A stretch of DNA of 64,000 bases from Balaenoptera acutorostrata (lineage: Eukaryota > Chordata > Mammalia > Artiodactyla > Balaenopteridae). The position numbers and the translations under genes were made by a program. The notes under the pieces were generated by a model. The model saw nothing but the letters and a program-made list of their open reading frames with translations, was not told the DNA's origin and made no database searches. The DNA lies in NCBI RefSeq assembly GCF_949987535.1, contig NC_080071.1, positions 29,968,236 to 30,032,235 of the forward strand. The letters are read 5' to 3'. How positions within the stretch are numbered: the stretch's first letter is position 1; every line of letters starts with the position of its first letter. Below, in pieces: positions 11,805 to 23,535 of the stretch.

Positions 11805-12530
11805 ATGTGTGTGTGTGATCATCAGTCTTTTTCTTAACCTTAGGAGAGCAGGCTGCTGACGTGATGTCCCATGTGCTCTATGTACTTCAGTGTGTATTCC
11901 CTCCAGACAGGGATATTCTTCTACATAATCAGTAAACAACACTCCAAATGAAGAAGCGAGCTTTGGTACAACACTACCATTCGGTTCACAGTGTTAGCAG
12001 TATAAACTCCAAAGTGGCTCTTTTTCCTGTCTGGTCCAAGATCTTGTCCAGGAGTAGGTATTGTGTTTAATTCTCATGTCTCTTTAGATTCCTTCAATCT
12101 GGAAAAATATCTCAGTCTTTATCTTTGCTATTCTTGATAGTGTTTAAGAGTACACGCCTTTAATCACGTGGGAGGTAGGATGTTTCTGATATATCCTCCT
12201 GACTAGGTTCAGTTACTGCATTCTGGGTGGAAGCCCACAAAATGATGCTGTGTTCCTCCCAGGGCACAACGTTGGAGTCACAAGATGTTAACCCTAACCA
12301 CCTGGTCATGTTGGTTTATTCATATTAAATTTACTGTTTTCCTCTTTGTAACTGATTAGTATTTTGTGGGACAGTGTCTCCAAATTTTGCCAGCATCTTG
12401 TTCGTCATCAAATCTATACCCACCAACATCCACTGGCAACTCCTGCCTGACTCAGCCCACCTCAGTGACTTTTGCCACATGGTGGTGCTTCCTGTTTCCA
12501 TCTTCTGTCTACGTTTATTATCTGGCATTT
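11650..12530 (-). mobile_element. Old L1M 3' fragment with (TG)n expansion
   Basis: Antisense L1M 3' region: AAAAGTTGCCAAATGGAACA, GGTCCAAGATCTTGTCCAGG, CTCATGTCTCTTTAGATTCC. The same family occurs at 15920, 18890, 21110 and 48745. A TG microsatellite sits inside it. Confidence 0.65.
11776..11819. repeat. (TG)n microsatellite
   Basis: About 44 bp of TG dinucleotides with one CA interruption; likely polymorphic. Confidence 0.95.
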
Positions 12531-12544
12531 TGCTCTAAGAAAGA

Positions 12545-12606
12545 CCTTTCTCTTCCTCATTCTTCTTTCCTTCGTTCCTTCCATCCATCCTGCCTTCCTT
12601 CCTTAG
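12545..12606. repeat. (CCTT)n-like degenerate microsatellite
   Basis: Pyrimidine tetranucleotide repeat TTCCTTCGTTCCTTCCATCC and flanks. Confidence 0.7.
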
Positions 12607-13510
12607 GAGAGTTCTTTCAGATTCATAATCATTTGATGTTCTAGTTATTGTACCTTAAGCACTGCAGAGAACAGGTACTAGGTAAACTTAACACATACAT
12701 AACACATGGGCTGACGTAGAGGTCATGCCATCTCTTCTTAGACAGTTGCCTCTGTAAAGTTGTATTACTGAGCCTGAAGGCACTTAGTTCTTGGTTTTCT
12801 TATTTGCTCTCATCCATCTTCTATGATTGACCTATATTGTGTTGCAAGCGTGTGGTAGAAAAGGAAATGCCTTGTGCCGGGGAAAGCACAGTGCTGATGA
12901 AACTTTTCTCATTAACTGATGGCCATAGTTTGGAAAACATTGATTTACAGTAGGATTGTGACATCAGTGTTAGAATAAATTTATAACTTTAGGGCACACA
13001 GTATGATATCTGAGGGGGAATCAGCAAAATCTGGGAACAATAGCAAAGCCTCCTAGATTGAAACGGTTGGATTATGCTAAGTTAAAAGTGGCAGAAGATA
13101 TATAAAAAGATAGGGTTTCTTGCTTTCTCAGGCCAGCACTTCTCGCAAGTCCAATCCACTTTCTCCCTGGACAAGGCTTGTGTGGACACTTCTAACGCTG
13201 CCTCCCAGCCCCACTTCCCCTTCCCACGTCCCACGTCCCCCTTCCCCCTTCTATCCTGCCTTAAGCACCATCCATGTACCCTTTCTTTAGATACCTTAGT
13301 GTCTCAAATCAAGTCACTGTCAACTGTTTTTAGATTTAGGAACCATTTTGGTTCCTTAGGTGACTTTATATGTCTCTTATCTATCTTGGGTTGATTTTGG
13401 AGTTTACTCTTTAGATGGTAATTTAAATGGTAATCCCACTTTCTTTATTGCCATCATTGCTGTGCAGACATATTGGCTACAAAAGAGTTCAGCCTAACTC
13501 ACTCTTGGTA
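12607..13510. other. Intronic sequence, nothing recognised
   Basis: No repeat family or exon that I can support. Confidence 0.4.
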
Positions 13511-13525
13511 GAGTCGTTCTTCTTT

Positions 13526-13827
13526 TTTTTTTTTTTAATATAAATTTATTTATTTATTTATTTATGGCTGTGTTGGGTCTTCGTTTCTGTGCGAGGGCTT
13601 TCTCTAGTTGTGGTGAGCGGGGGCCACTCTTCATCGCGGTGCGCGGGCCTCTCACTATCGCAGCCTCTCTTGTTGCGGAGCACAGGCTCCAGACGCGCAG
13701 GCTCAGTAGTTGTGGCTCACGGGCCTAGTCGCTCCGCGGCATGTGGGATCTTCCCAGACCAGGGCTCGAACCCGTGTCCCCTGCATTGGCAGGCGGATTC
13801 TCAACCACTGCGCCACCAGGGAAGCCC
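13526..13827 (-). repeat. CHR SINE, short form
   Basis: Antisense CHR with an intact head (box B complement GGGCTCGAACC) and a TTTATTTATTTA tail complement. The TSD GAGTCGTTCTTCTTT at 13511-13525 has a one-mismatch copy at 13828-13842. Confidence 0.94.
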
Positions 13828-13842
13828 GAGTCGTTTTTCTTT

Positions 13843-14199
13843 AAAGACTGATTCTATACCCTCAGTTGGCTTATGAATAATCCTGTGGGGTTTGGCCAAA
13901 TGGTTTCTTTTATTGAACACAAATTCAAACATTTTTGAACAGTTTCACCACGGATGCAATTTCTTAAATTACTTTTTATATAGCAACAACAAAACTGTGG
14001 AGAGCAGGAACCATTTTCTCTCTTTTTATTGTAAAATCACCTAAGCGAAAAATCACCTTTAATTCCATCCCATTGAGACAGTGAGTTTCATTTTTGAACA
14101 CATTCGTGTATTTCCAGCGTTATTCTCCACTTCTGTTTTTACACATTTATTCCAGTCTCCATTTGGAAAATAATGGGGTCTGTGAACCAGGTAACATTT
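13843..14199. other. Intronic sequence, possible L1M trace
   Basis: A weak L1M-like antisense signal (TTTTGAACACATTCGTGTAT region), too decayed to call. Confidence 0.3.
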
Positions 14200-14340
14200 A
14201 GAGGGAACACTGATGATCAGACCTGTGTTCTGGTCCTGCCTCTATCGTTAAGTAGCTCTGGACCTCAGGGTCTTCACCTACGAATGAGAATGTTGGATTA
14301 AGTAATATCTAATGTCTGGCTTTTGTGGTCTAATTATATT
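14200..14340 (+). repeat. MIR SINE fragment
   Basis: Sense MIR core: GTTCTGGTCCTGCCTCTATC, AGCTCTGGACCTCAGGGTCT and an AATGAGAATGTTGGATTAAG block. Confidence 0.65.
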
Positions 14341-14832
14341 CTAAATAGTAGAGGAGACTGGTAACAGATGATGAATCTCCATAAGAGTACTTGGTTGTAC
14401 CGGTAGAGTTTAATGTAGAGATTGTTTTGAGGCCAGACCAAAGGCTTTTCTTCAGAGGAGAGCTGTGGGTAGATTTGTGTTGTTGAAGTTTCCATACTGT
14501 TTAGCTGTTTATTTCCTCATGTATAAAAAGAGGGTAACAATAGCAACATGCCTCCAAAATGTAATTGCATGAAAAATTAAGAAAAAGATGTCATATTTAA
14601 TAATGTAAGTTCAGCACTTGATATTTTATGATTATTGGTAGCAATAGCAATTATTTCTGTAAGAAAAAAGTTTGAAACATGATTTATATTTTTTTTGCAT
14701 ACTGGTGGGTAGAAAAGTTAAACACATTTGTTTCATCAGCACACTTACCCCTCAGCAGATTCAAATAATTTAGGTTAACATTTCCTCTTAATTTAATGTT
14801 TATCAAATGCCGATAGAGAATTTTTTTCTATC

Positions 14833-15208
14833 AAAAAAAAAGGTCATGAAGAACCTAGTGGCAAGACGGGAATAAAGACACAGGCCTACTAGAGAATGGA
14901 CTTGAGGATATGGGGAGGGGGAAGGGTAAGATGTGACAAAGTGAGAGAGTGGCATGGACATATATACACTACCAAACGTAAAATAGATAGCTAGTGGGAA
15001 GCAGCCGCATAGCATAGCACGGGGAGATCAGCTCTGTGCTTTGTGACCACCTAGAGGGGTGGGATAGGGAGGGTGGGAGGGAGGGAGATGCAAGAGGGAA
15101 GAGATATGGGAACATATATATGTATAACTGATTCACTTTGTTATAAAGCAGAAACTAACACACCATTGTAAAGCAATTATACTCCAATAAAGATGTTAAA
15201 AAAAAATG
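14833..15208 (+). mobile_element. Young L1 3' end (sense)
   Basis: Sense L1 3'UTR from GGTCATGAAGAACCTAGTGG through the G-rich tract at 15058-15089 to the AATAAAGATGTTAAAAAAAAA end. It includes the polyadenylation signal AATAAA and is 5' truncated. No clear TSD was found by eye. Confidence 0.88.
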
Positions 15209-15345
15209 TATAGGATTGCTGCACAGTGGACTTACTGAAGACAAAGCCTGGGATCTAATACTGTGTATTCAAACAAGTATTCTTTTTAGTCCTTCTTATG
15301 AATTCTTAAATGGTTTAGACAGCAGTTTTAGTGCCATATATTTTA

Positions 15346-15627
15346 TTTTATTTTTATAAATATTTATTTATTTTATTTATTTATTTTTGGCTGCATTGGG
15401 TCTTCCTTGCTGTGTGCGGGCCCTTTCCAATTGCAGCGAGCGGGGGTGGGGGGGGTGTTGAGGAGCACGGGCTCTAGGCCCGCGGACCTCAGCAGTTGTA
15501 GCGCGCGGGCTCCAGGGTGCAGGCCCAGCTACTCTGCGGCATGTCGGATCATCCCGGACCAGGGATCGAACCCGCGTCCCCTGCATTCGCAGGCGGACTC
15601 TCAACCACTGTGCCACCAGGGAAGCCC
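15346..15627 (-). repeat. CHR SINE, diverged
   Basis: Antisense CHR with the head complement CCACCAGGGAAGCC. TSDs: TAGTGCCATATATTTTA at 15329-15345 and, with one mismatch, 15628-15644. More divergent than the others, with a G-run (GGGGGTGGGGGGGGTG) in the body, suggesting an older subfamily. Confidence 0.92.
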
Positions 15628-15919
15628 TAGTGCCATCTATTTTAATTAACAGAAAACATAGGCTAGTTAGAGGATAACTTGCTGATAAAACAACATGAAG
15701 AAAATGCAAAAATTGAAACTTAAGCTATTATGTGAATTTAAAAGAAATGAATGATAAATAATATGTTTCTTAGCTAGCTTGGGAGTTTTGGGGGAATAAT
15801 AGTAAGATCTTTTTTCTTTAAACTATTCTGTTTATTTTTCCAACGTACATGTGTGTGGCTAAAAAATTATAGTACAGAAGAGCTTACGTATAATAAAAAG
15901 CAATGTTTTCCAGTTTTTA

Positions 15920-16480
15920 TTAAATTTTTAAACATATAGAAAAATTGAAAGAATAGTATAAGAAACACCTATTCCCTTCACATATATTTAGCAGTTAATA
16001 TCTAATTAATGTTTTGTTACATTTGCTATCTCTGTCTCTTTCTCCTTCTCTGTATGTATATAAAAAGCGTGTGTGCATGCACATATATATGCTGTATATG
16101 TTTTTCTTGAATCTTTATCTTGAAAATAACTTGCAGATATTGTGGTATTTCACCCCTAAATACTTTAACATGTATCTCCTAACAATAAAAAACATTTTTC
16201 TCCATAATCACAATATCAGATCACATACAAAATTATAATGCTATAATATCATCTAATAACCAGTCCATATTAAAGTTTCCCAAATTGTCTCCCCCACCTC
16301 AAAAAAAAAACTCATCAAATCCCCACAATGCTTTTGGTTGTTATAGAAGCAAACACTTGAAATTCTTTCAGCTGTTTCTTCTGCCAGTGATCTCCAAATC
16401 ACTAAATAATAAGCTTATAGAGGTACTTCTTAAATAATCAGTTGATACCTAATATATTGACATTCTGCTCTGATAGCTGA
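15920..16480 (-). mobile_element. Old L1M 3' fragment
   Basis: Antisense L1M signature: ATAGAAAAATTGAAAGAATA, TCATCTAATAACCAGTCCAT and AAGTTTCCCAAATTGTCTCC. Confidence 0.65.
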
Positions 16481-16517
16481 GGATTTACCTTTTTAAATGA
16501 TTTTTCAACACTCCCTT

Positions 16518-16577
16518 CCCCTGTCCTACCTATGTGGTTTTTATCTTCCCCCATCCTACCTATGTGGTTTTATTTGT
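16518..16577. repeat. 30-bp tandem duplication
   Basis: TCCTACCTATGTGGTTT occurs at 16524-16540 and 16554-16570 within two similar 30-bp units. Confidence 0.9.
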
Positions 16578-16764
16578 AGTTAAATCAATAATCAGTGTTT
16601 ATATTATCATCAATATGTAAGTATTTTGCTATAAAACCAAGAACTATGATTACATTTCCTTTCTTGTTTAGGTTTTTTCCTTGTTCCTGTAGTTTGTGAT
16701 TTTTAAATACACTATATTGCGTGCTTTTTCTACCATCAGCATGGCCAACCTTTATTAAGGACTT

Positions 16765-16985
16765 AAAGTGCCAAGTAATTTCTATGCTTTATATGCTTTG
16801 ACTAATTTAATCCTCATGACAACCTATGATATGGGAATTATCACAGATGAGGAGACAATAATAGAGATAAGCTATGTAAATTGTTCAAGGTCATACAAGT
16901 GCAAAGTGGTGGATCTGGGATTTGAACGTAGGCCACTGAGATATAGAGGCCATGCTCTTAATCACTTTGCTGTTCTTTTTCTCCA
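16765..16985 (-). repeat. MIR SINE
   Basis: Antisense MIR: TTAATCCTCATGACAACCTA, CACAGATGAGGAGACAATAA, GGATCTGGGATTTGAACGTA and the head CATGCTCTTAATCACTTTGC. Confidence 0.85.
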
Positions 16986-17274
16986 CAGATTGATGTGCTA
17001 AATTTCTCAAATCTTTATTTTTCCTGCCTCCCTCCATCCTCCTGTTTCAGTTAGACTAATTGATTTTATAGATCTGCTACACAGCTGTCTTCTTTAGATA
17101 TTTTTTTAGGTCTTAATTGTTGAGCCTTCATTTCTCTTCTGGTTGGATCCACTCTTTCCTTGATCTGGAGCTTCCTCTTGCATGGTTTACTTCTGCATTT
17201 TGCTGGAGCACATCAGTAAGTAACTTCCTACAAAAGGATGTTTAAAAAGTAAATGTCCTGGGTCCTTGTGTTTC

Positions 17275-17650
17275 TTCTGTTTATTTGCTTTACTTATCAT
17301 CTCCTATTAAACTGATAGTTTGGCTAATTGGAAGACTCTGGGCCGAAAATCTTTTTCTTTGAAATTTTGAAGGCATTGCTCTGTTGTCTTTTTGTTTCTG
17401 TTGTGGCTCATGAGATGTCTTCTGCCATTCTGATTCTCTTTTCTTTGTATGTCTTATTGCTATTCTGAAGTTTCACAGTGTTGGACAAGAGTGGTTTTGT
17501 TTTCCATTGTGCTGAATATTTGTGGGCCGTGTCAGTCTGAGGACTTAGAAACTTTACCTCTGGGCCACTTATGCCATTGTTTCTTTGAAAATGTCTCCCT
17601 TGATAGTCTTTGTTCTTTATTCTGGAAATAAAACTCTTTCTAGTTTGTTG
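17275..17650 (-). mobile_element. Ancient L1M fragment
   Basis: Antisense old L1M-like text: GAAATTTTGAAGGCATTGCT, CATGAGATGTCTTCTGCCAT and TTTGTATGTCTTATTGCTAT. Confidence 0.55.
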
Positions 17651-17849
17651 GAGCTTTTCAATTCTCAGTTTTTTTTGTTTTTTCTTTCATATTTAAAGGT
17701 TTTTTTTTTTTTTTTTGGAGTTTAAGTTACATGCAGTAAAAGCCACTTCTTTTACTGTACAGTTCCATAAGGTTTAACAAATGTATTCAGTAATGTAACC
17801 AATATCCCAATTGAGATATAGGGTCCACGTTAACCAAAAGGTGGAAACA

Positions 17850-18400
17850 ACCCACGTATTCCTTGATGGATGAATAGATCAACATATATGATATGTGATA
17901 TATATATATATATATATATATATCATATGATATGACATGTTTAACATGGTATATCTATATATCCATCCATCCAGCTATCTATCCATCCATCCATCTATCT
18001 ATATCATAACAATGGAATATTATTCAGCCTTAAAAAGGAAGGAAATTCTAACATATGCTACAGCATGGATGGAAACTTAAGGACATTTTGCTAAGTGAAA
18101 TAAGCCAGTCACAAAAGGACAAATACTGTATGATTGCATTTATATGAGGTACCTAGGGTAGTCAGATTCATAGAGATAGAAAGTAGAATGGTGGCTACCA
18201 GGGAGGAGGGGAGAATGGAGAATTATCGTTGAGTGGGTACAGAGTTTCAGTTTTGCAAGATGAAAAGAATTCTGGAGATGGTTGGTGGCGATGGTTGCTT
18301 AACGATGTGAATAGACTTAATGCCACAGGTCTGTATACTTACAAATGGTCAAAATGGTAAAATTTTTGTTCTGTGTTATTTTACCAAAATTAAAACAAAA
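17850..18400 (+). mobile_element. Old L1 (L1MA/L1MB-like) 3' end, sense, split by microsatellites
   Basis: Sense ORF2 end and 3'UTR: AATGGAATATTATTCAGCCT, AGTGAAATAAGCCAGTCACA, GGACAAATACTGTATGATTG and CAGAGTTTCAGTTTTGCAAG. Expanded (TA)n and (ATCC/ATCT)n arrays sit near its 5' side. Confidence 0.85.
17888..18003. repeat. (TA)n plus (ATCC/ATCT)n compound microsatellite
   Basis: ATATATATATATATATATAT at about 17901-17922, then ATCCATCCATCCAGCTATCT-type repeat to 18003. Both are embedded in the L1 copy, so they grew after insertion. Confidence 0.9.
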
Positions 18401-18889
18401 AAAGAGATACAGGACAGTGTCAGTCTCATCGCCCCTCCCCCCCACCCAATTCTTTCTCGTTCATATTTTTAAAATCACTTCCTCCTTTTGGTCTACATTC
18501 TGTAATATTTCTATGACTTTTTTTTCAAACCTATTGGTTTCTTGTAAAATTTCAGCAGTTATAATCATATTTTAAATTTCAAAGTACTTTCACATTTTCT
18601 GATTGTTCCTTTTTCAAAGAACCTTGCTTGTATATCATGAGTGCAGTATATTCTTGAATTTCTATGAGAATACTACTTAAAATTTTTTTAAGGTTCTCTT
18701 AATTTTCTTCTGCTTCTTCTGGGAGGTCATTTTGTTATTGTTGGTTTACATTTTTCTCTTACTTTTATTTTGCATTTTTTCCTCAAATGTTTAGTTCTCC
18801 TTGGTTGTCCCACATATTTGGGATTGGCACAGTAAAAAGTTAGTTGGCAGCTATGTGTACAAGAATGAGGTCTGTTGACTCTTTCAAAA

Positions 18890-19103
18890 ATACATTTTAT
18901 TTCAGAAAACAGAGAAATTGCAAAGATAGTGCAGAGAGTTCCCATGTATTCCCACTGACTTTTTCCCCTACTGTTAACATTAGTGTGGTATATTTGTTAT
19001 TATTAATGAACTGATATTGATACATTTTAGTAACTAAAGTCCATGCTTTTTTCAGAACTCCTTAGTTTTTTATCTAATGTCATTTTTCTTTCCCTGGATC
19101 CCA
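18890..19103 (-). mobile_element. Old L1M fragment, left part
   Basis: Antisense L1M: AAAGATAGTGCAGAGAGTTC, CCTACTGTTAACATTAGTGT and CTAAAGTCCATGCTTTTTTC. It continues at 19784 after a young L1 insertion. Confidence 0.75.
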
Positions 19104-19126
19104 TTCAAAATGTCATATTACATTTA

Positions 19127-19760
19127 TTTTATTTTTTTAACATTTTTATTAGACGTTATTTGCTTTACAATGTTGTGTTAGTTTCTGCTGTATAACAAAG
19201 TGAATCAGCTATGCATATACATATATCCCCATATCCCCTCCCTCTTGTGCCTCCCTCCCACCCTCACTATCCCACTTCTCTAAGTGGTCACAAAGCACCG
19301 AGCTGATCTCCCCATGTGATGCAGCTACTTCCCGCTAGCTATCTATTTTACATTTGGTAGTGTATATATGTCAGTGCTACTCTCTCACTTCTTCCCAGCT
19401 TACCTTTCCCCTTCCCCGTGTCCTCAAGTCCATTCTCTACGTCTGCATCTTTATTCCTGTCCTGCCCCTAGGTTCATCAGAACCATTTTTTTTTTTTTTT
19501 TTTAGATTCCATACAAATGTGTTAGCATACGGTATTTGTTTTTCTCTTTCTGACTTACTTCACTCTGTATGACAGACTCTAGGTCCATCCACCTCACTGC
19601 AGATAACTCAATTTCGTTTCTTTTTATGGCTGAGTAATATTCCATTGTATACATGTGCCACATCTTCTTTATCCATTCATCTGTTGATGGGCACTTAGGT
19701 TGCTTCCATGACCTGGCTCTTGTAAATAGTGCTGCAATGAACATTGTGGTACATGACTCT
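19127..19760 (-). mobile_element. Young 5'-truncated L1 inserted in old L1M
   Basis: Antisense L1: 3'UTR (ACATTTTTATTAGACGTTAT onward), polypyrimidine region, and the ORF2 C-terminal coding remnant on the minus strand up to 19760. It is flanked by a perfect 23-bp direct repeat at 19104-19126 and 19761-19783. Its ORF2 terminal motifs ([24 protein letters not shown]) are intact, so it is young, but it lacks everything 5'. Confidence 0.95.
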
Positions 19761-19783
19761 TTCAAAATGTCATATTACATTTA

Positions 19784-20180
19784 GCTTTTATGTCTCCTCA
19801 AGCTCCTCTTGGCTGTGACAGTTTCTCAGATTTTTCTTGGTTTTGATGGCCTTGACAGTTATGAGTAGTGTATTTGTCAGGTATTTTGTAGAATGTGCCT
19901 CATTTAGGGTTCTGATGTTTTACTCATTATTAGACTATGGTTCTGGGTTTTGGGGAGGAAAAGCACAGAGGGAAAGTGCATGCTCATCCTGTCATACAGG
20001 AGTTCACACCACTGTTGATGTTAACCTTTATCCCCTGGCTAAAGTAGTGTCTGCCAGGTATCCCTGCTGTAAAGTTAGTCCTCATTTCCATACTATACTC
20101 TTTGGAAAGAAGTCACTAAGCTTAGCCCACCCTTAAGGAATGGGCAGGATCTATTGACATTTGATTCCCAAAGTGCTACA
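19784..20180 (-). mobile_element. Old L1M fragment, right part
   Basis: Continues the L1M of 18890: TTTTATGTCTCCTCAAGCTC, TGGCCTTGACAGTTATGAGT, CAGGTATTTTGTAGAATGTG and GGGGAGGAAAAGCACAGAGG. Confidence 0.75.
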
Positions 20181-21109
20181 ACTTCTTCTTAGAGGGTACA
20201 GTACTTCAATTTTTTTTCTGGAGGGAGATACCAAGTTTTGATCATTTTCTGGGCAGTCTACTTAGAAGGTTGGAAGGTTGTTCTATATACAGGGCTTCAA
20301 GCACTGCCCCACATCTATGCCCCTCTCTGCTGCACCTGCCTTGGCTAAATCCTCAGAATGAGCATCTGTGAGGCTGATTAACTCCTGTCTACCCCACAGC
20401 CATCTTCCTTGGAGTGCTCCAGGCTGTGGTTTCCTTTGCTTGCTTCCGGGTAGCTGTCTTAAATCTGTCTTCTAGAAATTTTTTGTTGAAAACTTCCACT
20501 TACAGATCCTCCTCCCCAATCCAGTTATTTTTTGTTGTTGTTGTTGGTTCTGTATGTGCCATTTTCATTCCTTTCCTATCATTTTAATCATGGATGTCAG
20601 AAGACGTGCAAGAGATCAACCCACCATTTGGAATAGAAAGTCTTTTTTTAAAGTTGTGCTTTTAAAACATGAGGTGGTAAATTACTACCACTCATTGTTT
20701 ATTAATATTTGTAATTTGTTCTAGGGATAATAAAATAATAAAATATAACATTATAATGTCTTCCTGCCAGTGGTATAAAAATATCATTTTGATCCTCTAG
20801 ATTGAAATGAGAAGAAATAATGTAGAAAGTTTTATGGAAATTGGAACTAGTCTGGTCTATGTTGGTGGTTCTAAATTGTCTGAAAAGTTGTATGTTGTCA
20901 AGACAAAGAAAATTTTGGAAAGAGTTTCAGAAGGTGACAAATAAGGCTGAATGAAATAATTGCATTGAGGAAGGGTTTTCTAAGTCTTGACTGACATAGA
21001 TTACAGGAAAAAAGAGAGAAGAATGAAGTTAAATGATTACTGGTGGGATATGAAAACATCTACTGTTTAGTCTTGTATGACCCATACAGAATAAGATTTA
21101 TTTTGTACT
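20181..21109. other. Intronic sequence, nothing recognised
   Basis: No exon and no repeat I can name. Confidence 0.4.
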
Positions 21110-21480
21110 TTTTAAAAGTATTTATTTTGGATAATTTTATATATACCGAAAATTTTAAATAATAGTGTGCCCTTCATGTACCATCCCCAGTGTTAACATT
21201 TTACATATTCATAGTGCATTTGTCAAAACTAAGAAATTAACGTTGCTACAATACTACTAACTAATTTACAGACTATATTTGGAATTCACCATTATTTCTA
21301 CCAGTGTTCTTTATGTAATCCAGGGTCTAATCTAGGATACCACATTGCATGATTAATTTAAGTCAGAAAAATTTTTACTTGAGCCACATGCCTGTCCTTC
21401 AGCAATATATAGTGTACATATGTTTATATTTCTGAATTTTCTCCCTTTCAGATGTTCTTTTATGTAAATAAATAATTATT
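21110..21480 (-). mobile_element. Old L1M 3' fragment
   Basis: Antisense L1M: CATGTACCATCCCCAGTGTT, CAAAACTAAGAAATTAACGT, AATCTAGGATACCACATTGC. Confidence 0.7.
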
Positions 21481-21664
21481 GCTCTCTGCTTATAACTCAC
21501 TGATTCTGAACATAAGCTTTGGGTGGGCATTCTCAAAATGAGTTTTGTAACATTGGAGAGGAACCTTATTTAAAAAATTCCAATTAAAACAATTGTTTTT
21601 CACTTTGGATTATTTTTATTTGGGCAGTCATTTTCTGCAAATAATAATTTTCTTTCTCCTTCCC

Positions 21665-21870
21665 TTTTTTTTTTTTTAACATCTTTATTGGAGTATAATT
21701 GCTTTACAATGTTGTGGGAAGCAGCTGCATAGCACAGGGAGATCAGCTCGGTGCTTTGTGACCACCTAGAGGTGTGGGATAGGGAGTGTGGGAGGGAGAC
21801 ACAAGAGGGGAGGGGATATGGGGATATATGTATATGTATAGCTGATTCACTTTGTTATACAGCAGAAACA
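21665..21870 (-). mobile_element. Short L1 insertion with 5' inversion (twin priming)
   Basis: The left part (21665-21716) is the antisense L1 end: T run, then AACATCTTTATTGGAGTATA to GTTGTG. The right part (from about 21717) is the L1 3'UTR in sense: GCAGCTGCATAGCACAGGGA through the G-rich tract to TATACAGCAGAAACA. In an intact L1 these two pieces are adjacent and in the same direction, lacking only about 8 bases at the junction. That is the structure left by twin-primed reverse transcription. I could not fix the TSD. Confidence 0.85.
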
Positions 21871-22249
21871 CTTAACTTTTGGAAGAATGTATTTTATTTT
21901 TAGTGTGTGGGGTATATAAAGGCATGCATATAGTGGTACTCTATCAATGTATTATGCTTCAGCATGTTCTCATTTGTGAAAGTAGGGCTCAATAGCTGAA
22001 TTAAGCTAGAGGTGGAACACCCTATTTAAAACCTCCATGGGAGTCAGGGAGTCTGATCTCTAGACCCAGATCTGCCACTTACTGCTGGGCACTGATACGT
22101 AAAATTGAGGAATGTCGAGAGTAGTGTTGGACACCTCTGTACTGCAACTCACAGGTGGTGTACTCCCTGCCTTAATCTTGTGTTTAAATCTCACCGTAAT
22201 GCCTGTGACCAGGTAAATTTTGGTTGAACACTTCCAGTGATGAGTGTTC

Positions 22250-22765
22250 TGGTTATTTATTGCTGTATAATGAACCACTTCAAAATGTAGTGGTTTAAAA
22301 CAACAGTTTATCGTTATTTCTCACGGTCCTGAGCTTGATGGGCTCCGCTGGGTGGTTCTTGGTTGGGGGCCCGCATGTAGTTGGCGTCCGAATGAGGCCA
22401 AGGCTGGAGATACCCAAAGGCTCTTTCTCATTACACATCTGATCCCTGGGCTGGGAAAGCTGGAGCAGCTCTCCGTGTGGGCTCCAAATGGCTAGCTAGG
22501 GCATTCTCACAGCATGGGAGTCTCATGATAGCTAGGTTTCTCACCTGGTAGTTGGCTTCTCCCAGGGTAGTTAATAGACAGTCTATTAAGTCTTGGGCCC
22601 AGAAACTGGCACAACATTGCTTCTGATGTATCCCATTGACCAAAGCAGTCTCAGAGCCTCCCAGATCCAAGTAGAGGGAACATAAACCCTCATCTCTTGA
22701 AGGGAGGAGAATCAGAGAATTTGTGGCCTCTTTAATCCACCCACTACCATGGGACATTCACTACC
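22250..22765. repeat. Ancient mammalian interspersed repeat, family not named
   Basis: Familiar dispersed-repeat text: TTATTTATTGCTGTATAATG, GTAGTGGTTTAAAACAACAG, TTTCTCACGGTCCTGAGCTT, CAGAAACTGGCACAACATTG. It could be an LTR or a DNA-transposon fossil; I cannot say which. The open frame at 22431-22757 lies inside it. Confidence 0.55.
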
Positions 22766-23324
22766 TCCTGAGGAGCTCAAGGTGTTTAGGTGAGATGACA
22801 TCTGCTTCTCATAGAAGCATCAATACCTGATGGAGGTTATAAGGTAAATTAGGCCTCTTGTGCTGCAGAAGCCTTTGCTGTTACATTACTCACTATTCTT
22901 CCCTAGAAGCCTATTTCTTAATACACATACACACAAATCCTTGCTGGGTCTAGGCCCAAAGGGACCAAATATGTGTACTTTTATCTAGGAACTTCCTTTT
23001 CCTTCAATTCAACCATCCTCTTCTCCCTCTCTCCCAAATGACACATAAACTTCAAAGGAGTGGCCTTGGTGATACAGTTGATTCCTTAAATGATAGCCCT
23101 GGGGATTCAAATACAGGTAAAGTATAGCCCTTGCCCTTAAACAACTGAAGTTAAGTATGAAATGAAGTGCATTAAAGTGGGATGTAAGTGCTGTGATCAG
23201 TAAAGTGGGACACATGGGAAGGAGGCAGTGTTGCTAGGCAGCAGGAGTTAAAAGTTTCAGAGAGAAGTGACACTTTTAGCCAGTTTTCAAAGATAATGAC
23301 AATACTAATAATAACAGTAAAAAT
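22766..23324. other. Intronic sequence, nothing recognised
   Basis: No repeat or exon supported. Confidence 0.35.
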
Positions 23325-23535
23325 ATTACTAGCATACAACAGTTGAGCGTTGTGTGCCAATACCATTCTTAGAATTTTATGTATATTGACTGATTTAATG
23401 CTGACGGTGACTCTATGAGGTGAGTTTTATATTATCCTCACTTTGCCGTAGAAGAAACTGAGGAGCTGAGAGGATGTCATTTCCCTTAAGCCCACACAGC
23501 CAAGTGGCAGGGATTCAATCCCAGGCATTCTAGCC
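23325..23535 (-). repeat. MIR SINE
   Basis: Antisense MIR: GACTGATTTAATGCTGACGG, AGAAGAAACTGAGGAGCTGA, CACACAGCCAAGTGGCAGGG and TTCAATCCCAGGCATTCTAG. Confidence 0.8.
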
